Assembly: GCF_001426505.1 (NCBI RefSeq)
Contig: NZ_LMEV01000001.1
Span: 193,490-257,489 of the forward strand
Length of the DNA: 64,000 nt
Direction: 5' to 3'
Source: Variovorax sp. Root473
Lineage (GTDB): Bacteria; Pseudomonadota; Gammaproteobacteria; Burkholderiales; Burkholderiaceae_C
The notes beneath the pieces are model-generated. The model worked only from the letters and a program-made list of their open reading frames with translations. It did not search any database and was not told the DNA's origin. Both the position numbers and the translations under genes were made by a program. Below are positions 1-7,804 of this stretch, in pieces (within the stretch, counting starts at the first letter, position 1; every line of letters begins with the position of its first letter).

Positions 1-883
1 CGAGATGGCGTGCGGTTTCGCGCAGCAGGCGGTGGGCGTCGTCGGGCAATTTCGCGACGGCGGCCATGCGGTCGAGGTACAGGCCGGCGTAGGCCAGGTC
101 CTGGTAGTCGATGAGGCGGCGCACGCCTTCGAGCAGGAAGTCTTGCGCGGGCTGCGGAAAGTCGCGCTGCACGCGCTCGACCAGGGCACGCACGGCCGGA
201 TGGCGCGGTTGCGGTGCGGGCGTGGCGGCCGGTGCCACCTTGGCGGGTTCGCCGTCGTCGCCGTCCTGGGCGCGATCGAATGCCGCGCCGAAGGCCTTGA
301 GGCTGGGCTTCACGCCCACGCCGCCACGCTCGATGGTGGCCTCGAACTGCGCACGGCCGAAGGGCAGCACGCCCGAGCCGGCGAGCGTCCCGAACAGCAC
401 GGCGCTGATCACGCTGCCCGAGGCTTCGGCAGCCTGCGCCATGTCGAAGCGGATGAAGCGCTTGGCGGCGCGCGCGGTGTGCGCGAGCAGCTGGTCGCTG
501 TCGACGCGGCCGTCGCCCATGGCGCTTTTTTCGGCGATGGAGAAGACACGGTGCGTGGAGGCGATAAGCGTGGTGCGGTCCTTCGTGACCAGCCCGCGCT
601 GCACGGCGCGCCCGGCTTCCATGAGCTCGGAGGCGAGCACCACGTCGACGTCGCCCGGCAGCGGCATCAGCGCGAGCACGGGGCGACCGCCGTCGGACCG
701 CGCTTGCGCGTCGGGGTACAGCTCGACGTAGTAGATGGTCGCGCCGGTGCGCTGGGCCACGCCCGGCACCGAGGTGGTCTGGGCGACGTAGCCGTTGGCC
801 TCGCCCATGTCGACGATCCAGTCGGCAAGCACGCCGCCGCCCTCCCCGCCCATGGCGAGGATGGCAATCTTTATCGGGCTCAT
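1..883 (-). CDS. iorB: indolepyruvate oxidoreductase subunit beta, 3' end outside window
   Basis: An uninterrupted minus-strand frame opens at ATG 883 and runs off the left edge after 294 codons. The N-terminus (MSPIKIAILAMGGEGGGVLA) and the following AQTTSVPGVAQRTGATIYY stretch are typical of the gamma/beta-type domain of 2-oxoacid:ferredoxin oxidoreductases. With IorA it would oxidatively decarboxylate aryl pyruvates such as indolepyruvate to aryl-CoA, passing electrons to ferredoxin or another acceptor. Related long-form IorB proteins carry an extra C-terminal domain and reach about 500 residues, so roughly two fifths of the protein is probably missing here. It lies downstream of iorA on the same strand, separated by a hairpin-rich spacer of 135 bases. 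Confidence 0.85.
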   Translation of the reverse strand, partial: MSPIKIAILAMGGEGGGVLADWIVDMGEANGYVAQTTSVPGVAQRTGATIYYVELYPDAQARSDGGRPVLALMPLPGDVDVVLASELMEAGRAVQRGLVTKDRTTLIASTHRVFSIAEKSAMGDGRVDSDQLLAHTARAAKRFIRFDMAQAAEASGSVISAVLFGTLAGSGVLPFGRAQFEATIERGGVGVKPSLKAFGAAFDRAQDGDDGEPAKVAPAATPAPQPRHPAVRALVERVQRDFPQPAQDFLLEGVRRLIDYQDLAYAGLYLDRMAAVAKLPDDAHRLLRETARHL

Positions 884-890
884 GGCTCGC

Positions 891-990
891 CCCCAGTCTT
901 GCTCACTTCGTGTAGCCGCCAACCCCCTACCGGGGGCGATACCAGCGGCCCGGCAAAGCCGGTTCCGCGGTATCCCTTGCAATATGGGGT
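891..990. repeat. REP-like intergenic hairpin element between iorA and iorB
   Basis: The spacer holds nested inverted repeats. A small CCCC/GGGG hairpin lies near 922-936. A larger imperfect one pairs GATACC (938-943) with GGTATC (969-974) around an inner CCGGC/GCCGG stem (950-954 and 958-962). From memory, very similar sequences recur between genes of Variovorax and relatives, so I read this as a dispersed palindromic element and not a gene-specific signal. No second copy was noticed in this window. Inside an operon transcript it could stabilise or partly terminate the iorA message. Confidence 0.45.
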
Positions 991-1018
991 GGTGTGACTG
1001 CGTTGCATCGGGGTCTCT

Positions 1019-3211
1019 TCAGAAGGCATAGGCGTCACGGCGGCGCGCGTCGCCGCGCTGCAGCCAGCCGATGACGGTGGTGCGCACGCGCTGGCGGAAG
1101 CGGTCCCAGGCGGTCGGGTTGCTCACGACCTGGGCCTTGTAGAACGAGGGGCACAGCACGGCGGCGTGCGAGACGTCGCCGCAGTTGCCGCAGCCCACGC
1201 AGCTGTCGAGCACGGTGGCGACGGGGTCGATGCGCAGCGGATCGGGGTTGGGCTTGATCGAGAGCGACGGGCAGCCCGACAGGCGGATGCACGAGTGGTC
1301 GCCGGTGCAGGTGTCGGCATCGACGCCGAACTTGTCGCGCACCATGCGCTTGCCGTCGGCGATGGCCTTGCGCACCAGCGGCTTCTCGCGCCGCTGCTTG
1401 TTGAGCATGCACTCCGATTGGGCGATGAGGACCTTGGGGCCCTTCTTCGTCGTGGTGAGTGCTTCTTTCAGCGCGTCGCGCATGCCGGCGACGTCGTAGG
1501 TGCGGCGCATGGTCTTCACCCACTCGACGCCCACGCCGCGCACGGCGCGCTCGATCTCGTGGCCGGTGCTGCGCGTCTTGTTGACGGCGTTCGACGAGAG
1601 GATGTCCTGCCCGCCCGTGGCCGAGGTGTAGTTGTTGTCGACGATGATGGTGAGGTTGTCGCTCTTGTTGAAGACTGCGTTGGCCACGCCGCTCGTCAGG
1701 CCGTTGTGCCAGAAGCCGCCGTCGCCCATCATCGAGATCGCGCGCTTTCCCGCGGGTGCATTCAGCGCCGAAGCGCCCGCACCGCCGAGGCCGTAGCCCA
1801 TCGTGGTGTTACCGATGTTGAAAGGCGGCAGGATCGAGAACAGGTGGCAGCCGATGTCGGCGCTCACGTGGTGCGCACCGAGTTCGCGCTCGACCAGCTT
1901 CATGGCACTGAAGATGGGGCGCTCGGGGCAGCCGGTGCAGAAGCCCGGTGGGCGCGAATGCACCACGTCGCCAAGCGCGCTCGACGGCTCCGCAGGCTCA
2001 GGCGCGGCATCGACGCCGATCGCCGCCACTTCCTTCAGCGGGATCACCTTGCGCACCGGTGCGGGCACAGGCAGCGGCGCGAGGCGCTCGTAGCGCTCGC
2101 AGAAGGCGCGCGTGCCCTTGAGCAGCTCGAGCGTCGTGTACTCGCCGGCCACGGGCAGCATGTCCTTGCCATGCAGCGCGGTGGTGGAGCCCGCCTGGCG
2201 CAGGATGGTCGCGAGATTCTGCTCGACGAAGTTGGGCTGGCCTTCTTCCACGATGAGCACGGCGCGCTTGCCGTCGCAGAAGCGGATCACCTCGCTCTCG
2301 ATGACGGGATAGGCCACGTTCATCACGTACAGCGGCACCTGCGTGTTGCCGTACACATCGGCCAGGCCCAGGCGTTCGAGCGCACGCAGCAGCGTGTTGT
2401 AGCTGCCGCCCTGCACGATGATGCCGATGTCGTCGGCGTCTTCACAGAAGAACTCGTTGAGCTGGCGCTCCTCGATGAAGCGCACCGCGGCGGGCCAGCG
2501 GTCCTTCACCTTCTCCTGCTCGTGCACGAAGCTCGCGGGCGGCAGCACGATGCGGCCAACGTCGCGCTGCGGGTTCTCCAGTGCTTCCTTCAGCGTGAAC
2601 TTGGCGCGCTTGTTGTCGCCGGCGATGAAGTGGCCGTGCACGTGGCAGGCACGGATGCGCAACTGGAGCATCACGGGCGTGTTGCTGGCCTCGGAGAGCT
2701 CGAAGCCCGTCTTCACCGCATCGACGATGCTGGGCAGGTTGGGCCGCGGATCGAGCAGCCAGATCTGCGACTTCATGGCGAACGCATGGCTGCGCTCCTG
2801 CATGATCGACGAGCCTTCGCCGTAGTCCTCGCCCACGATGATGAGCGCGCCGCCGGTGACGCCGCCCGAGGCCAGGTTGGCCAATGCATCGGACGCCACG
2901 TTGGTGCCCACGGTCGCCTTGAAGGTGACTGCGCCACGCAATGGATAGTTGACGGAGGCGGCCAGCGTGGCGGCGGCGGTGGCTTCGCTCGCGCTGTTCT
3001 CGAAGCGGATGCCCTGCTCGGCCAGGATGTCCTGCGCGTCGGCCAGCACGTCCATCAGGTGCGAGATGGGCGCGCCCTGGTAGCCCGCCACATACGACAC
3101 ACCCGACTCCAGCAAGGCCTTGGTGACGGCCAGAATGCCTTCGCCGCGGAAGACATCGCCACCAGAAAGTCGCAGCTTCTTGACCTCTTCGACGAACGAA
3201 CGCTCAGCCAT
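1019..3211 (-). CDS. iorA: indolepyruvate ferredoxin oxidoreductase subunit alpha
   Basis: This 730-residue protein is the thiamine-diphosphate and iron-sulfur subunit of an aryl-pyruvate oxidoreductase. Its N-terminal half is the pyruvate-binding (POR_N-like) domain. The TPP-binding motif GDGGFWHN is at about 496-503 with the Asn pair near 526. A CxxC segment (GFCTGCPERP) is near 425. Two C-terminal ferredoxin-like clusters start at about 635 (CTGDHSC) and 671 (CVGCGNC). ATG 3211 was chosen because AAGGA sits just upstream; an in-frame start 87 bases further upstream would run into the divergent promoter region. The divergent MarR gene is the likely regulator. The pair is used in degradation of aromatic amino-acid keto acids. 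Confidence 0.93.
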   Translation of the reverse strand: MAERSFVEEVKKLRLSGGDVFRGEGILAVTKALLESGVSYVAGYQGAPISHLMDVLADAQDILAEQGIRFENSASEATAAATLAASVNYPLRGAVTFKATVGTNVASDALANLASGGVTGGALIIVGEDYGEGSSIMQERSHAFAMKSQIWLLDPRPNLPSIVDAVKTGFELSEASNTPVMLQLRIRACHVHGHFIAGDNKRAKFTLKEALENPQRDVGRIVLPPASFVHEQEKVKDRWPAAVRFIEERQLNEFFCEDADDIGIIVQGGSYNTLLRALERLGLADVYGNTQVPLYVMNVAYPVIESEVIRFCDGKRAVLIVEEGQPNFVEQNLATILRQAGSTTALHGKDMLPVAGEYTTLELLKGTRAFCERYERLAPLPVPAPVRKVIPLKEVAAIGVDAAPEPAEPSSALGDVVHSRPPGFCTGCPERPIFSAMKLVERELGAHHVSADIGCHLFSILPPFNIGNTTMGYGLGGAGASALNAPAGKRAISMMGDGGFWHNGLTSGVANAVFNKSDNLTIIVDNNYTSATGGQDILSSNAVNKTRSTGHEIERAVRGVGVEWVKTMRRTYDVAGMRDALKEALTTTKKGPKVLIAQSECMLNKQRREKPLVRKAIADGKRMVRDKFGVDADTCTGDHSCIRLSGCPSLSIKPNPDPLRIDPVATVLDSCVGCGNCGDVSHAAVLCPSFYKAQVVSNPTAWDRFRQRVRTTVIGWLQRGDARRRDAYAF

Positions 3212-3268
3212 GGATGTCCTTCTTCTTTCTCGTGGGAGGATGCGGCCCAGGGGGCACATCACGGTTCC

Positions 3269-3298
3269 TATAATGTTTAGAAATGAATGTATCCACAA
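3269..3298 (-). promoter_or_regulatory. candidate iorA promoter in an AT-rich divergent spacer
   Basis: On the minus strand TTGTGG (3298-3293) and CATTAT (3275-3270) are separated by 17 bases, a reasonable sigma-70 pair. On the plus strand the same AT-rich island contains TATAAT (3269-3274) that could serve the MarR gene, but it has no good -35. The overlap of the two signals would let one bound regulator control both directions. No perfect long palindrome was found; ATGAAT occurs twice, 18 bases apart. Confidence 0.4.
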
Positions 3299-3355
3299 TC
3301 ATGAATTACCCTAGCCATGCAATCCGCATGCCTGCGGCAAACAGGAGGCACCGTC

Positions 3356-3832
3356 ATGTCTGAACCGCTCGAGGACACGCATCGCTTCGTCGACGACTAC
3401 CTTCCCGCGCTGCTCGCGCAGGCCAGCCAGCTGATCTCTTCGGAATTCCACGAGGTGGCGCGGCAGCAGGGTTTCTCGGTATCGGAGTGGCGCGTGATGG
3501 CGTCGCTGGCGGGCAGCGACGCGGTCAGCATCGGCCAGCTCGCGCAGGTGACGGTGACCAAGCAGCCGACGGTGACGCGGCTGCTCGACCGCATGGAAGC
3601 GCGCGGCCAGGTCGAGCGTTTGCCCCATGAAAGTGATCGCCGCATCACGCTGGTGCGCATCACGCCCGCGGGACTGAAGGCAGTCGAGCACCTGATGGAA
3701 CTGGCGCGCGAGCACGAGCGCCGCGTGCTTGAACCCTTCGGCCTGCGCCGCGCCGAAGAACTCAAGCAGACGCTGCGGCAGATGATCGACCTGCATGTGC
3801 ACGTGCCGGTCGAGGTGCCGGACGAAGACTGA
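3356..3832 (+). CDS. MarR family transcriptional regulator
   Basis: This is a 158-residue winged-helix regulator. The recognition region reads SIGQLAQVTVTKQPTVTRLL, followed by a wing (HESDRRITLVRITPAG), as in MarR proteins that bind small aromatic or acidic ligands. ATG 3356 is chosen because AGGAGG lies seven bases upstream; an alternative ATG at 3317 lacks such a site. It is divergent from iorA with 144 bases between the start codons, so it probably regulates iorAB and itself. The ligand cannot be read from the sequence; an aryl pyruvate or aryl-CoA is a guess based on position. Confidence 0.88.
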   Translation: MSEPLEDTHRFVDDYLPALLAQASQLISSEFHEVARQQGFSVSEWRVMASLAGSDAVSIGQLAQVTVTKQPTVTRLLDRMEARGQVERLPHESDRRITLVRITPAGLKAVEHLMELAREHERRVLEPFGLRRAEELKQTLRQMIDLHVHVPVEVPDED

Positions 3833-3846
3833 CGCGTACGGCCTGA

Positions 3847-4725
3847 CTAAGCCACGAGCACCGCGCGGCCGCGATGGCCACGTTGCGCAATCCAGTCGAG
3901 TGCCAGCGCAGCATCGGCGAGCGCGAAGGGCTGCACCTCGAGATGCAGTCGGCCATCGGCCAGGCGCGCAAGCAACTCTGGAGCGGCTGCACGGCCTGCG
4001 GCTTCGCGCCTGAACATGTTGAGCGGCAGCAGCGCCACATCGCGCTGCAGGAAGTGCGCGATGTCCAGCTGCAGCGTCGGGCCGGCGGTGTAGCCGATCA
4101 GCACGGCGCGACCACCGGGGCGCACGGCAGGCAAGGCCGCGGCAAGCACGTCGCCGCCGACGGTGTCGATGAGCAGATCGGCGCTGGCGACGTCAGGCGG
4201 TGCGGCTTTCGGATCGACGGGCGTTGCGGTGCAGCCTGCATCGCGTGCCAGCTGCATCACCAGCGAACCCACCGCGCCGCTTGCGCCCGTCACCAGAACT
4301 TGCTCTCCAGACTGCAATCGGGCGACCTCGTGCAAGGCGACCCACGCCGATGTGGTGGGCGAGAAGAACGCCGCGCCAAGTGGCATCGGCACCGCATCGG
4401 GCAACACGCCGAGTGCGTCGTCAGGCGCATCGATCAGCTCGCACCAGGTGCCGTCGAACAGCGTGCCCAAGCCGCTGCCGCGCAACCACACGCGCTGCCC
4501 TTCTGCATACCGCTCGCTCGCGACGACCACGCCCGCCGCTTCCACACCCGGCGTGTACGGCAACGGCGGATGCCGCAGGAAGCGGCCTTGCCACACGGTG
4601 CGATCGATGTGGCCGACGGTCGCGGCCTGCATGCGCACGAGGGTGCGGCCGGGTCGCGCCACGGGGTCGGCCACGTCTTCGAGCACCGGCGCGGCATCGA
4701 AGCCATGGATGCGAACGGCCTTCAT
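3847..4725 (-). CDS. MDR-family NAD(P)-dependent oxidoreductase, zinc-free type
   Basis: This 292-residue protein belongs to the medium-chain dehydrogenase/reductase family. It has the GroES-like N-terminal fold (MKAVRIHGFDAAPVLEDVAD) and a Rossmann motif VLVTGASGAVGSLVMQLA near 138-155. No cluster of structural-zinc cysteines is visible, so it resembles quinone oxidoreductases more than zinc alcohol dehydrogenases. Its length is a little short of the usual 310-330. The start overlaps the stop of the hydrolase gene upstream as ATGA (4725-4722), so the two are translationally coupled. It is the last gene of the opine-dehydrogenase-type operon, and its substrate is unknown. Confidence 0.85.
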   Translation of the reverse strand: MKAVRIHGFDAAPVLEDVADPVARPGRTLVRMQAATVGHIDRTVWQGRFLRHPPLPYTPGVEAAGVVVASERYAEGQRVWLRGSGLGTLFDGTWCELIDAPDDALGVLPDAVPMPLGAAFFSPTTSAWVALHEVARLQSGEQVLVTGASGAVGSLVMQLARDAGCTATPVDPKAAPPDVASADLLIDTVGGDVLAAALPAVRPGGRAVLIGYTAGPTLQLDIAHFLQRDVALLPLNMFRREAAGRAAAPELLARLADGRLHLEVQPFALADAALALDWIAQRGHRGRAVLVA

Positions 4726-5525
4726 GGCCGTGTCGCCAGAAAGTCGAGCACCGTGCGCGCGAAGGCCTCGGGCATCTGGTCGGGCACGGGCACCATGCCG
4801 CCGTCGATGTCGACGATGCGCGCCTGCGGCAGGTGATGCTGCAGCTCTGCCGCATGCGGCGCGGCGAACGGGTCGAGCGTGGCGCGCACGATGAGCGTCG
4901 GCTGCGTCACGCGGCCGATGCGCTCTTCCATGCGGTACGAGGCCACGGCGCGGTGGCCTTCTTCGACACGGTGGCCGACCTTCATCGCATCGCACACGAA
5001 GGCCTCGAGCAGGTCGGGGCGTCCCGGCGGATAGAACGCCTGCCGCTTCTGCCACAGCGCAGCGAGGTGGCTGCCATCGTCGCTGGGCGCCACTTCGTCG
5101 ATGGGCGGACGCTGCGCGCGGGCGCGGCGGAACACCTCGTCGGTGTACGGCGTGGACGAGAGCACAAGGCTGCGCACGCGCTCGGAAAACGCCGCGGCCA
5201 GTTCGATCGCGATCACGCCGCCGGTGTGGTGCCCCACCACGTCGGCCTGCGCGATGCCGAGCGCATCGAGCAACTCGCACGCGACGCGCGCCCACTGCGC
5301 AATGCTCGCGGGCACGCCGCCGTCGGCCGAATCGCCGAAGCCCGCCGTGTCCATGGCGATGGCGCGGTAGCCCGCGCCGGCGATCAGCGGCAGCACCTCG
5401 CGGTACTCGGCCCAGCTGCGCGGCGACTGGTGCAGCAGCAGCACGGCCGGCGCCTGCGCATCGCCGCACACGGCGTGGTGCACCTGCCCCACCGACAGGT
5501 CGGCGAAGGCGCGGCGGATCGTCAT
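4722..5525 (-). CDS. alpha/beta hydrolase with an atypical nucleophile elbow
   Basis: This 267-residue protein has the alpha/beta-hydrolase fold: an oxyanion-side motif LLLHQSPRSW near 29-38, a conserved DTAGFGDS near 59-66, a cap region and a C-terminal strand with an acid residue near LDPFAAP. The nucleophile elbow normally reads G-x-S-x-G; here it is GHHTGG (98-103), which puts His at the Ser position. Either the family uses a different chemistry or the enzyme is not a classical serine hydrolase. Both ends overlap neighbours by ATGA, so it is embedded in the four-gene operon between a hydroxyacyl-CoA dehydrogenase and an MDR oxidoreductase. Confidence 0.85.
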   Translation of the reverse strand: MTIRRAFADLSVGQVHHAVCGDAQAPAVLLLHQSPRSWAEYREVLPLIAGAGYRAIAMDTAGFGDSADGGVPASIAQWARVACELLDALGIAQADVVGHHTGGVIAIELAAAFSERVRSLVLSSTPYTDEVFRRARAQRPPIDEVAPSDDGSHLAALWQKRQAFYPPGRPDLLEAFVCDAMKVGHRVEEGHRAVASYRMEERIGRVTQPTLIVRATLDPFAAPHAAELQHHLPQARIVDIDGGMVPVPDQMPEAFARTVLDFLATRP

Positions 5526-6526
5526 GACAGCGTCTCGTCGGCCGGCGCGCGCCACAGGCCCGCGTGCTTCAGTTCGCCGAGCGTGCGCGAGAGCACGTCG
5601 CGCCGGTAGGCGGCGGTGTCGCGGCCCGCGTAGTCGTAGAAGCCGCTGCCGCTCTTCAGGCCCAGCCGCCCTTCCTCGACCATGCGCCCGACGATGGCCG
5701 GCGCGGTGTAGCGCCCCGCGTCGAGCGAGGCCGACATCTCGCGGCTCGCGTGATGCAGGATGTCGCAGCCGCCGAAGTCGATGAACTCGACCACGCCGAG
5801 TGCCGCGAAGCGCAGGCCCAGGCCGTAGCGCGTGGCCTTGTCGATCTCTTCCGCCGTGGCAGCGCCTTCTTCGATCATGCGGGCTGCCTCGTTCATCACG
5901 AGCGCCTGCAGGCGCGGCACGATGTAGCCGGGCGACGCGCCGCAGACCACGGGTAGCTTGCCGATGGCCTCCATCAGTGCCTTGGTGCGTGCGAGCACGC
6001 CGGCGTCGGTGCCGGGGTGGCAACTCAGTTCGACCACGGGGATCACGTAGGCCGGGTTGAGCCAGTGCATGTTCAAGAAGCGCTCGGGCCGGCGCACCAG
6101 CGCGGCCAGCTGCGTCACGAGGATGCTGCTGGTGGTCGAGGTGAGGATCGCGTCGTCGCGGCAATGGCGGTTGAGGTGCTCGAAGGCCTCGCGCTTGGCC
6201 TCCATGGTTTCGGGCACGCCTTCGAACACCAGCTCGGCGGCGGCCAATGCGCGCGGTGCGTCTGCTGCGTTCACGAAGTCCACGCGCGCGGCGATGCGCT
6301 CGACCTGCGAGGCATCGATCACACCGAGCTGTGCAAGGCCTGAAAGGCTCGCAGCGATTTCCGCTTGCGCCTCGTCGCGCAGGCGCTGCCACGCCTGGGG
6401 CGTGCGCGGGCGCAGGTCGATCAGCGAAATGCGGTGGCCCGCATAGGCGAACGCGATGGCGATGCCGCGCCCCATGCGGCCGGCGCCCACGGCGGCAAAG
6501 CGCGGCGGCGCGGGCTCATTCGCCAT
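5522..6526 (-). CDS. 3-hydroxyacyl-CoA dehydrogenase family protein
   Basis: This 334-residue NAD-dependent dehydrogenase has the Rossmann motif GAGRMG at 14-19, a TSSI segment near 132, the catalytic-His region HWLNP (His154) and the C-terminal KSGSGFYDY typical of the 3-hydroxyacyl-CoA dehydrogenase family. This family also covers L-gulonate, carnitine and short hydroxyacid dehydrogenases, so a CoA ester is not certain as substrate. Its start region overlaps the 3' end of the octopine-type dehydrogenase by 11 bases, and its stop overlaps the hydrolase start. Together these genes look like successive steps of one catabolic route. Confidence 0.88.
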   Translation of the reverse strand: MANEPAPPRFAAVGAGRMGRGIAIAFAYAGHRISLIDLRPRTPQAWQRLRDEAQAEIAASLSGLAQLGVIDASQVERIAARVDFVNAADAPRALAAAELVFEGVPETMEAKREAFEHLNRHCRDDAILTSTTSSILVTQLAALVRRPERFLNMHWLNPAYVIPVVELSCHPGTDAGVLARTKALMEAIGKLPVVCGASPGYIVPRLQALVMNEAARMIEEGAATAEEIDKATRYGLGLRFAALGVVEFIDFGGCDILHHASREMSASLDAGRYTAPAIVGRMVEEGRLGLKSGSGFYDYAGRDTAAYRRDVLSRTLGELKHAGLWRAPADETLS

Positions 6527-7589
6527 CGTGCAACCTCTGCTTGAGCTGGGCCGCGCTCAGGCTGGCCAGGCCCAGGCTTTCGAAGGTGCGCGGCCCCTGG
6601 CGCAGGTCGCGCCCGAGGAAGCCGCCGACGATGGCCAGCAGGCCGTGGGCGATGGGCGCATCCACGCCCGCATGGCGCGCGGCCGAGGCCAGGAAGGCCA
6701 GGCCGAGTTCGGTGTCTTCGGTGATGTAGCGGTGCGTGTGCAGGTCGATGTTCTCGCGCCAGTCGCCCGACTTGACGAGCTGCTTGTGTGCATCGCCGTA
6801 CATCCACTGGTCGTTGTTGTAGTGGTCGGCCAGCGGGTAGTGCGGCGCGCCCTGCCCGAAGGCCTCGCGCACGGCCATGCGTTCGCGGTCGAGGCGGTCG
6901 GTCACGTCGCGCACGGCGCGCTGCGTGCCTTCGTTGTGGATGTCCCAGCGCTCGAAATGCTGCAGCGGCGCGGCGTTCATCACCATCAGCGGCGGGTGGA
7001 TGACGGGGCCGGCGTTCATCAGCGCGCCCGAGAGCGCGTCGCCGCAACCGTGCACGGCCGGGTAGGCGCGGCGGATCACCTCGATCGCCTGCGCCTCCTT
7101 GCGCGCCGGGTAGACGCCGGTGGGCAGGCGGATGGCGCGGATGGTGACGTTGACCTCGCGCTCGCCGTGCTTGCGCGCAAGGTACGGCAAGGTGCCGGTC
7201 TCGGCCCAGGCCACGTCGGCGCGGTTGCCGGCGGCCTTCACAGCCTGCGCCATCACGTAGCTGCCGAAGGTGCCCGGCGGCAGGAACACGACCTGGCCGT
7301 CGACCAGGTGCGGCGCCATGGCCAGCGCGATGTCGTGCTGGGCGATGGCGGGCGTGGGAATGACGATGAGTTCGGCGCCCTTCAGCGCGGCGCCGATGTC
7401 GGCGGTAGCGAGCGCAATGGGCACCTCGCGCGCACCGGCAGCGTCTTTCAGCGTGATCGCGCCGGCTTGCACGACCGGCTCGAGCGCCGCAGCGTCACGG
7501 CGCCACAGGCGTACTTCATGGCCGGTTTCAGACAGGTCCGCGGCGGCCGCATAGGCGCCGTGGCCACCCCCAAGGATCGCAATTTTCAT
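6516..7589 (-). CDS. octopine/nopaline-type NAD(P) dehydrogenase
   Basis: This 357-residue protein starts with a Rossmann motif GGGHGAYAAAADL (7-19) and carries the C-terminal opine-dehydrogenase domain, including GPVIHPP (194-200, His198 the likely catalytic base). Family members reductively couple an amino acid with a 2-oxoacid, or run the reverse oxidation to release them. It is the first gene of the operon, under a TTGACA-containing promoter, and overlaps the next gene by 11 bases. The accompanying enzymes are not those of plant-tumour opine catabolism, so the true substrate is open. Confidence 0.87.
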   Translation of the reverse strand: MKIAILGGGHGAYAAAADLSETGHEVRLWRRDAAALEPVVQAGAITLKDAAGAREVPIALATADIGAALKGAELIVIPTPAIAQHDIALAMAPHLVDGQVVFLPPGTFGSYVMAQAVKAAGNRADVAWAETGTLPYLARKHGEREVNVTIRAIRLPTGVYPARKEAQAIEVIRRAYPAVHGCGDALSGALMNAGPVIHPPLMVMNAAPLQHFERWDIHNEGTQRAVRDVTDRLDRERMAVREAFGQGAPHYPLADHYNNDQWMYGDAHKQLVKSGDWRENIDLHTHRYITEDTELGLAFLASAARHAGVDAPIAHGLLAIVGGFLGRDLRQGPRTFESLGLASLSAAQLKQRLHDGE

Positions 7590-7660
7590 GATCGAAAGTC
7601 GAGAACAGGTGTCGATGAACCGGCAGCCGCGAACGGACCGGGGAGAAGCAATGCGCTATT

Positions 7661-7689
7661 ACATTACTTTTCATCGATTCAGGTGTCAA
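7661..7689 (-). promoter_or_regulatory. candidate promoter of the opine-dehydrogenase-type operon
   Basis: On the minus strand a perfect TTGACA (7689-7684) is followed after 17 bases by TAATGT (7666-7661). The surrounding 7650-7690 segment is clearly AT-richer than its neighbourhood. Transcription would start near 7654, giving a leader of about 65 bases before ATG 7589. No regulator gene is adjacent. Confidence 0.45.
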
Positions 7690-7731
7690 CCAACTTCATG
7701 AGCGCCGGACTGCTCGGAAACCCGACAACGA

Positions 7732-7764
7732 AAAAGCCCGCGTTCGTGAGAAGCGCGGGCTTTT
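7732..7764. terminator. rho-independent terminator downstream of the helicase gene
   Basis: A perfect 11-base stem, AAAAGCCCGCG (7732-7742) with CGCGGGCTTTT (7754-7764), encloses an 11-base loop. It ends minus-strand transcripts of the DEAD-box gene. It also insulates the promoter of the next minus-strand operon, which begins about 45 bases further on. Confidence 0.85.
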
Positions 7765-7804
7765 GGGAGGAAGCAGCCCTTTTCAGGGCCGCTTGCGGGG
7801 GCGA

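Noticed and set aside
1166..3280. Open frame of 704 codons on the plus strand opposite iorA
   Set aside because: Antisense to a complete IorA with all motifs; no recognisable domain.
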